Shown here one piece after another: positions 52,563 to 58,747 of a stretch of 64,000 nt of DNA. This DNA is from a bacterium (GTDB lineage: Bacteria > Acidobacteriota > Thermoanaerobaculia > Multivoradales > J023): positions 25,090 through 89,089 of the forward strand of contig JAAELT010000696.1 in NCBI GenBank assembly GCA_024226315.1, read 5' to 3'. The position numbers were made by a program, and so were the translations under genes. Each line of letters begins with the position of its first letter. The first letter of the stretch is position 1. Below the pieces are notes generated by a model. It made no database searches and was not told the origin of the DNA. It saw only the letters and a program-made list of their open reading frames with translations.

Positions 52563-53348
52563 ATGTGGTTCTTGGGACTGCTGTTGCTAGTCGCTGCCGC
52601 CGGTCTGCTGTGGGGTCACCGCTCCCAGCAGCGCAAGCACGGTCTGATCGTCTCCACCAAAGTGCAGACCGTCGAGCACCTGCGGCAGCTTGCCGCCTCG
52701 ATGGCCGAGGGTCTGGGCGCCGGCTCGCTGCGTTTCTTCGCCGCGGTCGAGGGCAAGGTGCGGTGCGCCGAGCCGCTGACCTCCGAGCTGGCCGAAGTCG
52801 CCGCGGTCCACTACTCGATGGACGTGCGTCGCGAGGCCGAGGAGCCGCGGGAAGAGCGCGGCTCCGGGCATGCCAAAGGAGGCAGCACGCGCCGCGCCTC
52901 GGAGCAGGTGGCGCACAGCAGGCATTCGGTGGCCTTCGAGGTGGAAGACGCCACCGGCTCGCTGCGCGTCGACCCGGCCGGCGCCAAGTTCCACACCGAG
53001 AAGTCGCTGTCGCGCTTCGAGCCCACCGGCGGGGAAGCCCGACGGCTGCAGGTCGGTAGCGTCGACGTCGAGCTGCCGGCCCGTTCCGGCGGCGACGGCT
53101 CGCAGACCCTCGGCTACCGCTTCGAGGAAGAGGTCGTGCCGGTGGGCGCGGAGGTCTTCGTCCTCGGCCAGGTCACCGACCCCGGTGGCGAGCTCCGGAT
53201 CGGCAGCCCGGAAGAAAGGGGTCGGTTCGTGATCAGCGTCAAGAGCCGCACCGAGCTGCTCCAGGAGCTCGGCTCCGGCTCCAAGTTCATGCGCGGCGCG
53301 GCGATCGTCCTGGGTGTCGCCGGGGTACTGCTGTTGCTCTTCGGCTAG
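52563..53348 (+). CDS. GIDE/MUL1-like membrane protein (prokaryotic 'E3-ligase' GIDE domain)
   Basis: The 261-aa protein has an N-terminal helix (1-17) and a C-terminal helix (about 240-260). Between them is a GIDE/BAM-like domain: RFFAAVEGKVRCAEPLTSEL, FEVEDATGSLRVDPAGAK, then YRFEEEVVPVGAEVFVLGQV and RFVISVKSRTELLQEL. Eukaryotic MUL1 uses this fold beside a RING finger; bacterial members have no RING and no known activity. The ATG follows GAGG at 8 nt. It lies 50 nt after the FadL-like gene, so co-transcription is possible. Confidence 0.82.
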   Translation: MWFLGLLLLVAAAGLLWGHRSQQRKHGLIVSTKVQTVEHLRQLAASMAEGLGAGSLRFFAAVEGKVRCAEPLTSELAEVAAVHYSMDVRREAEEPREERGSGHAKGGSTRRASEQVAHSRHSVAFEVEDATGSLRVDPAGAKFHTEKSLSRFEPTGGEARRLQVGSVDVELPARSGGDGSQTLGYRFEEEVVPVGAEVFVLGQVTDPGGELRIGSPEERGRFVISVKSRTELLQELGSGSKFMRGAAIVLGVAGVLLLLFG

Positions 53349-53719
53349 GCCCGACCGGAAACTTCCTGTCGGCTGCCGCGGTCGTCCTGATGGCCTGCGG
53401 GCGGTGCTCGAGCTCTGTCTCGCCCCGTGACTCCGCTCGATGCTCGAACGCGGTGCGCTCCGTCCTCGGCCATCAGGCCGCCCGCTCAGGGATTGGCGTG
53501 GGGTTCTGGTGGGGTCTTCTGCCGGCAGATTGCGCTGTAGAAGTCGAATGGAGAATCGGAGATTCGCCTCGAGCCCTGGGCGCGCAGTCAGCGGGGCCGC
53601 GCTGTGTGCCCGGGCCGGGGCTCTCGGGAGCACGTCTGCCAGACGCGACCCTCGTGGCAGGGATGAGAGCTGAGCCCGGTACCAGGCGACCGGAATCAAT
53701 CCGGAATGCCGGTACCGAA
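53349..53719. other. Non-coding gap after the GIDE-like gene
   Basis: A hairpin CCGACCGGAA-ac-TTCCTGTCGG (53351-53372, one mismatch) directly follows the GIDE-like stop and may end its transcript. The rest shows no coding frame with a ribosome site or recognisable domain. Confidence 0.5.
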
Positions 53720-53938
53720 TTAGAAGGACTCGTCGAGCTCGCCCATCGTGGCCAGACACTGCATAGCGGCGTCGAACATCGCCAGGTCGTGACTGTGGGC
53801 GCGGACGAAGGCGTGACGTTGATCCACCGGCAACTCGAGAGCGCGCTCCAGGAGGTCGATGAAGGGCCTTTCGGCGTCGAGGTGGATCGGGTGCCGGTCG
53901 GCGGTCGGAGGGTCGAACGAAGTGTTGTCGGGGTGCAT
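53720..53938 (-). CDS. 72-aa protein, paralogue A of a small family flanking a toxin-antitoxin pair
   Basis: ATG 53938 follows AAGGAG at 7 nt. The product has a Pro/His-rich N-terminus and a helical core DAERPFIDLLERALELPVDQ, RHAFVRAHSHDLAMFDAAMQ, CLATMGELDESF. The core matches the protein at 55445-55648 at most positions. It also resembles the roughly 50-aa segment that precedes kinase domains in acidobacterial Ser/Thr kinases (ALELP-x3-R-x-AF). It is therefore either a stand-alone version of that domain or a remnant. No signal peptide or membrane helix. Function unknown. Confidence 0.65.
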   Translation of the reverse strand: MHPDNTSFDPPTADRHPIHLDAERPFIDLLERALELPVDQRHAFVRAHSHDLAMFDAAMQCLATMGELDESF

Positions 53939-54378
53939 TGGGCAACTCCTTATCGGACAAAGTCTCGTTTGGCCGCCCCGGATGGAGCGCGAGACCGGTA
54001 CACGGCGGATCGTCGAGGCCGCGGCCCGCGGGCGGCTGCGACTGGCGCGATCCGATGTCGGACCTGGTGAACAGAAGTACTACGAAGCGGGGCGGGGAAC
54101 CGTGCCCCTCACCCTTATCTGCGTAGGAATCGGGAGTTTTGCGTCATGAGACCGGCGAGAAAGCTCGGGCCAGAGGCCCGGCAGTCGCTCTTCAGCCCAT
54201 GCTCGCCGCCGACTCGCGGCGCTGGGAGGAGAGCTGCGCCAGGTCCGCGATCAGGGCGACCATTTCGCGGCTCTCCCGGTCGGTGAACCGTGGCGGCTCG
54301 GCCGGCTCGACGGATGATCAACATAGTGGAGCCCCAGTCCTCCTTGATCGATATCGATAACCGATATAGAATTGATGC
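53939..54378. other. Gap between the 72-aa gene and the PIN toxin-antitoxin operon
   Basis: About 440 nt without a supported gene. On the minus strand (about 54198-54325) a 42-codon open stretch reads RESREMVALIADLAQLSSQR and ends MG-stop, which looks like the end of a lost coding region. It lacks a start and ribosome site. The right end holds the toxin-antitoxin promoter. Confidence 0.5.
54344..54372 (+). promoter_or_regulatory. Promoter and palindromic operator of the RHH/PIN operon
   Basis: TTGATC (54344-54349) and TAGAAT (54367-54372) are spaced by 17 nt. The spacer includes the perfect palindrome ATCGATATCGAT (54347-54358) and an inverted TATCG...CGATA pair (54352-54366), likely antitoxin sites. 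ATG 54379 is 6 nt after the -10 with no Shine-Dalgarno, so the message should be leaderless. Confidence 0.72.
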
Positions 54379-54609
54379 ATGAAAGCAATCTCCGTCCACG
54401 TAGCTGAAGACGACTATCAGGGTTTCAAAGTGCTGGCCAACCTGCGAGGTCGCCCGATCGCCGAGCTGCTCCGCGAAGCCATGGCGGCTTACCTGAAGCG
54501 AGAAAGCCCTTCGGGCCGTTCCTTGAGACAGATTTCAGCCCATGAGAGCGGCCGGATGCTGTGCGGTTGGACGCGCGAAGAGATCTTCGACGAGATGCTC
54601 GAACGGTGA
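54379..54609 (+). CDS. Ribbon-helix-helix antitoxin (partner of PIN toxin)
   Basis: The 76-aa protein has an RHH N-terminus (strand AISVHVAEDDYQGF, helices KVLANLRGRPIAELLREAMA and AYLKRE). A C-terminal toxin-binding tail ends TREEIFDEMLER. It is the first gene of the pair, with its stop overlapping the PIN gene start (GTGA). The leaderless promoter and palindrome directly upstream suggest autoregulation. It is not closely related to the antitoxin at 29.2 kb. Confidence 0.82.
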   Translation: MKAISVHVAEDDYQGFKVLANLRGRPIAELLREAMAAYLKRESPSGRSLRQISAHESGRMLCGWTREEIFDEMLER

Positions 54610-55085
54610 GTCGCCCGGCGACCGACCCAAAGAGCCGTATCCTCGGCATCGACACCGACGTTCTCGTCCATTGGGCGATGGTTGGAGCACCTCACCATCG
54701 GGCGGTCCGGGGGTTCCTCGAACGTGAATCTCAGGGCGGCCGCCGCCTGGGGCTCACACAGCAGACCCTCAACGAGTTCCTGCATATCGTGACCGATCCT
54801 CGGAGGTTTGAGCATCCGCTGCCGATGCCGGAAGCGCTCGAGTTGTCGGGCGAGCTCTGGCGCAGCGAGGACGTGGAGAGGATCCTGCCCACCGCGGAGG
54901 TCCACGATCTCGTCTGTGAGCTGATGGAGCGGTTCCGGCTCGGCCGCAAACGGATCCTCGACACCTCCCTGGCCGCGATCTTCAAGACCTCTGGTGTCTC
55001 CACACTGGCGACTCTGAACGGTCGCGACTTCGAGATCTTCCCGTTCCTGGAGATTGTCGATCCGGTCGCGGTGCCCGACACCTGA
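54606..55085 (+). CDS. PIN-domain toxin (VapC type)
   Basis: The 159-aa protein starts at GTG 54606 overlapping the antitoxin stop. The PIN acidic set is present: ILGIDTDVLV (Asp), QQTLNEFLHI (Glu), RILDTSLAAIF (Asp) and LNGRDFEIF (Asp). VapC toxins are Mg-dependent RNases that cleave tRNA or rRNA. The usual partner order (antitoxin then toxin, coupled) is kept. The operon is flanked by the two paralogous small genes on the opposite strand. Confidence 0.86.
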   Translation: MSRPATDPKSRILGIDTDVLVHWAMVGAPHHRAVRGFLERESQGGRRLGLTQQTLNEFLHIVTDPRRFEHPLPMPEALELSGELWRSEDVERILPTAEVHDLVCELMERFRLGRKRILDTSLAAIFKTSGVSTLATLNGRDFEIFPFLEIVDPVAVPDT

Positions 55086-55154
55086 CGCCTACGGCCCTCC
55101 CCCCCCGGACCCTGCGCTAGACTCGGGCCGTCGCTTCTGCCAACCCGCGAGCCC

Positions 55155-55375
55155 GTGACCGACCTGGCGAGCCGCGACGGCAAGGGCGCGCGCTCCCACG
55201 ACGCCCACCGCGCCGGCCACGACCGCCTCTACCGCCACTACGCCGCCGCCACCGACGACCTGCCCGCCACCCTCGACGCCATGCAGCCCCTCTACCTGGC
55301 CATCGGCCTCGGCTGCCGCGCCGGCCGCCGGCAGGAGGTCTACGACGAGGTCTACCGGCGGCGGATCCGGCCGGA
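55155..55375 (+). pseudogene. Remnant of a STAND-type (NB-ARC/TIR-TPR) protein
   Basis: From GTG 55155 the frame reads HDRLYRHYAAATDDLPATLD, AMQPLYLAIGLGCRAGRRQE and VYDEVYRRRIRPER. This resembles the segment between the NTPase and TPR regions of bacterial TIR/STAND proteins (LY-A-HGCQAGR-QEA-DEVY-RRI). Similarity stops near 55375, and the remaining frame is Ser/Arg-rich and non-conserved. The preceding P-loop and following TPRs are missing. A TAGACT at 55118-55123 could still drive transcription. Family call is from motif memory. Confidence 0.5.
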
Positions 55376-55444
55376 ACGGGGCTCGACTTCGAATGGGCCT
55401 GGCTCCGCCGGTCGGCGGGCGATCCGGACGGCGCCCGCCGCCCC

Positions 55445-55648
55445 TCAACCGAGCTCGTCCATCGCGCCGAGGCACTCCAGGGCGACGTCGGACATCGCTG
55501 AATCTCGGCTGTGGGTGCGAATGAAGGCAGGGCGTTTGTCGGCCGGTAGGTCGAGGGCGCTCTCCAGGAGATCGATGAACGGTCTCTCGGCGTCGAATCT
55601 CGCGCTGCGATGGTCGGAGATGCGGTGGCCGTTGGATGAGTCGCGCAC
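55445..55648 (-). CDS. 67-aa protein, paralogue B of the small family flanking a toxin-antitoxin pair
   Basis: GTG 55648 follows AAGGAG at 6 nt, like its paralogue's ribosome site. The core ARFDAERPFIDLLESALDLP, ADKRPAFIRTHSRDSAMSDV, ALECLGAMDELG aligns without gaps to the 72-aa protein at 53720-53938 and ends four residues earlier. Conserved synonymous-looking differences suggest both were kept as proteins for a time. No domain other than the kinase-N-terminus resemblance is seen. Function unknown. Confidence 0.6.
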   Translation of the reverse strand: MRDSSNGHRISDHRSARFDAERPFIDLLESALDLPADKRPAFIRTHSRDSAMSDVALECLGAMDELG

Positions 55649-56206
55649 GATGTTCTCCTTGTCGGAGGCTGCAGAGGTCTCGCGGTCTGGGAAGAGCTCG
55701 GGGAGGGCGCCCACCGAGCGTCCCCTCACTCTGAAACGCGGGGAACGCGGTGATTTTGACTCATCGATCTTTGCCGGGGGCTCGGGAGCCTTCCCCATCG
55801 CGGCTCTACTGAGCCATGCGGGCTCGACCCTGCCTGTCTTCATCGGTCGTCACTGCCGGCTCGAGGCTTTGGATCCACTTCCTTTGGGCCTGGACGCGTT
55901 TCTCGACCTCGGGCCACACCCGACGCGCCGAAGACCAGCGCGAGGACGAGGGCGGCGAGGCTTCGAGAACAACTCATTTTGGGAACCTCCGGGATATGTC
56001 AGTCGGAGGGCTCGATCGAACCGTCCAGTTCTTAGACGGACGCGATCGGTCGATTACCCCGAATATGCTTCAAAGAGACGATGCATCGCCGCCCACATCC
56101 TCTACAGCGCAATCCGGTCGACAAGAACCCCATCGCGTAGAAGGGCGGCCGAAACCGTCCGACGGGGTGGTGTAGATCCGCCAGCGGGACCCTACGCTGT
56201 TGAATC
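55649..56206. other. Gene-poor gap upstream of the porin gene
   Basis: About 558 nt hold only short overlapping open frames with no ribosome site, domain or codon bias typical of neighbours. The sequence is locally less GC-rich than the genes on either side. I see no RNA gene or clear promoter, apart from weak A/T stretches near 56010-56110. Confidence 0.5.
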
Positions 56207-57310
56207 ATGCCCAGAACGAGATGTCAGGTCCTCGTCCCAGCCGCTCTCCTGCTCTTCCTAGTCGCCGACGCCGCCGGCGCCGCGATCTTCGAGAAGAACG
56301 GCTTCAAGATCACCGGTGACTTCCGCGCCCGGGCGGAAGCGGATTTCGACTCCCACCGCGCCAGCGGCATCCCACGCGACGATCGCACCCGCATCCGGGT
56401 CCGTGCCCGCGTGGGGCTCGACTACGCGGCCACCGACGTCTTCTCGTTCGGGCTACGGCTACGGTCGGGCTCGGACGACAGTCACCAGTCGCCGCACATC
56501 ACGGTGATCGACTTCGACGACAACGACACCGGCGATGCCGACTTCAACTTCGACAAGTGGTTTCTGAAGGCGAAGGGTGAGAAGGCGTGGGGGTGGGTCG
56601 GCCGTAACAGCCTGCCGCTGTGGAAGCAGAACGAGATGTTCTGGGACGACGACGTCATCCCCGCGGGCCTTGCTCTCGGCTACAAGACCAGCATCCGGGA
56701 CGACTCGAGCTTCGCCGTCAACGCCGGCTACTTCTCCCTGCCGGTGGGGATGCAGGAATTCTCGGGCAACCTGGCGGCGGCGCAGCTGGTCTACGCCGGC
56801 AAGGGTTTCACCGCCGCCGTCGGTCTGCTCGACATCGACGCCAATCCGGGCGACGCCGACGCCACTCGCCTGCTGCGGGGCAACGGTTTGCGCGACTACT
56901 CGATCTGGGTGGGCAGCCTGCAGGGCAAAGTCGGCAAGTGGACGCTGGGCGCCGACTTCATGCACAACGCCGAGAGCTACTCGCCGACCGTCGCCAACTT
57001 CGACCAGACCGACGGCCTGGTGCTATCGGTCAAGTACGGCGGGCTGTCGAACAAGGGCGACTGGCTCGCCGCCGTCTACTGGGCCGAGATCGAGGCTTTG
57101 GCGGTGAGCTCCTCCTACGCCCAGGACGACTGGGTGCGCTGGGGCTCGGCCACCGAGACCCGGGCGAGCGACATGGAGGGCGGCGAGCTTCGCTTCGCCT
57201 ATGCGCTCGAGAAGAACGTCAACCTGGTGGCGCGGCTGTACCTGGTCGACGCCATCACCACGGGCGAGGACGGGAGCCGGTTCCGGCTGGATTTCAACTA
57301 CAAGTTCTGA
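56207..57310 (+). CDS. Porin-like outer-membrane beta-barrel protein
   Basis: The 367-aa protein has a signal peptide (LVPAALLLFLVADAAGA). Amphipathic strands follow throughout (FKITGDFRARAEADF, RIRVRARVGLDYAATDVFSF, FGLRLRSGS) and it ends with the outer-membrane signature FRLDFNYKF. WVGRNSLPLWKQNEMFWDDD resembles the extracellular loop or constriction region of putative porins. No TonB box or plug is present, so diffusion is expected. It is monocistronic. Alternative: an alginate-export-like barrel. Confidence 0.82.
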   Translation: MPRTRCQVLVPAALLLFLVADAAGAAIFEKNGFKITGDFRARAEADFDSHRASGIPRDDRTRIRVRARVGLDYAATDVFSFGLRLRSGSDDSHQSPHITVIDFDDNDTGDADFNFDKWFLKAKGEKAWGWVGRNSLPLWKQNEMFWDDDVIPAGLALGYKTSIRDDSSFAVNAGYFSLPVGMQEFSGNLAAAQLVYAGKGFTAAVGLLDIDANPGDADATRLLRGNGLRDYSIWVGSLQGKVGKWTLGADFMHNAESYSPTVANFDQTDGLVLSVKYGGLSNKGDWLAAVYWAEIEALAVSSSYAQDDWVRWGSATETRASDMEGGELRFAYALEKNVNLVARLYLVDAITTGEDGSRFRLDFNYKF

Positions 57311-57346
57311 CCGGGGTCACGGAGCCCGGCGAGCGTCGAGCCCGAA

Positions 57347-58720
57347 TCAGGGGATGGGAGTCCGCCAGATGCCGCGGCCGAAGGTGGACGCGTAGAGGTG
57401 GCGCACCGGAGGCGTCGCCCCGTCGCTGTGGATCACCAGATCGGTGACCATGACGCCGGGGAGATCGCCGATGAAGGTCTTCCAGCTGTTGCCGAAGTCG
57501 CGCGAGACGAAGATCCCGGCGTCGGACCCCGCGTAGACGACATCGGGATTCTCGGGATCGATGACCAGGGCGCGGAAGGGAATGTCGGGCAGGCTCTGGC
57601 TGACGGGTTTCCAGGTCTCCCCGCCGTCGATCGAACGGAAGACGTGCGGGTGGCCGAAGAGGCCGACGCACAGCAGCACGTGCAGCGGCTTCTTCGGGTG
57701 GGCGCGAATGCGGGTGATCAGGGCTCCGGGCAGCACCCGGCTCGAGAGGTCGCCGCTCCAGCTGGCGCCGTGATCCTGGCTGGCGAAGACGCCGCCGTTC
57801 TGGGTGCCGGCATAGAGATAGGCGGAATTCGATGCCACCTCGAGCGCGGTGACCGGGCTGCCGTCGAGATCCTCGGAAAGGCGGTGCCAGGACGTCCTCT
57901 GTCTGGGCGCTGGCTTGCTCTGCCAGATCCTCGTGGTGCCGTAGTAGACCGTCTCGGGGCGCTCCCGGTCCGGGTGGATCCTGAGCGGGCTGAGAAACAG
58001 CGATGCCTTGATCCAGTCTTCTTCGGGCGGGGAAGCGTCTTCGCTCCAGCTGTTGTCGAAGCTGTCGTGAAAGTAGACCGCGCCTTCGTACACGGTCGCG
58101 TAGAAACGCTTCTTCTCCTTGTGATCGAACGCCATCCAGCCGCCGTCGCCACCGGTCACGTCTTCGAACCAGGCGGGTCCGTCGACCGTCACCAGCGTCC
58201 CCTGGTCCTGCGTGCCGCCGCCCATGGCCTGGCCCTGCGGGTCGCCGGGCGCCACGTCGAGGTCGTAGAACATGGTGTTCACCAGGCCCTCGGTCCGGTC
58301 CTCCCAGCTCCAGCCGCCGTCGGTGCTGAGGGCCACGCCGCCGTCGTTGAGGTCGTAGAGGCGCTTCGTCTGCGGCCAGAGGAGGCCCCGGTGATCGGCG
58401 TGGGCGTACTCCCAGTCCTCGCTCTTCGACCGCCAGAAGGTGGCCTGGGACCAGCGTCCACCCTCCCAGAGGTGCAGGTCGACGCCGCCGCAGATCACCC
58501 GGTATGGGTCGGACGGATCGACGGCGATGGAGTTGGCGTTGTTCAAGTACTTCTCGCCCGCGAAGTGGCCGTGGCCGATCTCCCGCCAAGTAGTGCCCTT
58601 GTCCCAGGACTGGTAGACGCCCAGCACGCCGCCGTAGCGGTCCGCAGCCAGGGCGTAGACCCAGCCGGCCTCCGACGGCGCGGTCGCCACGCTGGTGCGC
58701 TGGATCGTCTCCGGCCCCAT
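57347..58720 (-). CDS. BNR/sortilin-type beta-propeller protein, N-terminally truncated
   Basis: The product (457 aa) is built of Asp-box/BNR blades such as YQSWDKGTTWREI, LSTDGGWSWEDR, SQDHGASWSGDL, RSIDGGETWKPV and VSRDFGNSWKTF. This matches secreted VPS10/sortilin-like or xyloglucanase-like propellers. It has no signal peptide and begins mid-propeller. Blade-like sequence (ETIQRTSVATAPS) continues upstream to the asnB stop codon, in the same frame as asnB. The 5' part therefore appears lost, probably by deletion next to asnB. Start is ATG 58720; a TTG three codons earlier is possible. It may be nonfunctional. Confidence 0.72.
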   Translation of the reverse strand: MGPETIQRTSVATAPSEAGWVYALAADRYGGVLGVYQSWDKGTTWREIGHGHFAGEKYLNNANSIAVDPSDPYRVICGGVDLHLWEGGRWSQATFWRSKSEDWEYAHADHRGLLWPQTKRLYDLNDGGVALSTDGGWSWEDRTEGLVNTMFYDLDVAPGDPQGQAMGGGTQDQGTLVTVDGPAWFEDVTGGDGGWMAFDHKEKKRFYATVYEGAVYFHDSFDNSWSEDASPPEEDWIKASLFLSPLRIHPDRERPETVYYGTTRIWQSKPAPRQRTSWHRLSEDLDGSPVTALEVASNSAYLYAGTQNGGVFASQDHGASWSGDLSSRVLPGALITRIRAHPKKPLHVLLCVGLFGHPHVFRSIDGGETWKPVSQSLPDIPFRALVIDPENPDVVYAGSDAGIFVSRDFGNSWKTFIGDLPGVMVTDLVIHSDGATPPVRHLYASTFGRGIWRTPIP

Positions 58721-58747
58721 GGGCGGCAACTGCCGGGCCGGTACCGG

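Noticed and set aside
54115..54399. 94-codon minus-strand frame covering the toxin-antitoxin promoter
   Set aside because: No recognisable domain, overlaps a well-supported promoter and antitoxin start, and no ribosome site.
55816..56175. Plus-strand frame upstream of the porin gene
   Set aside because: No domain, no ribosome site and composition unlike neighbouring genes; treated as gap.
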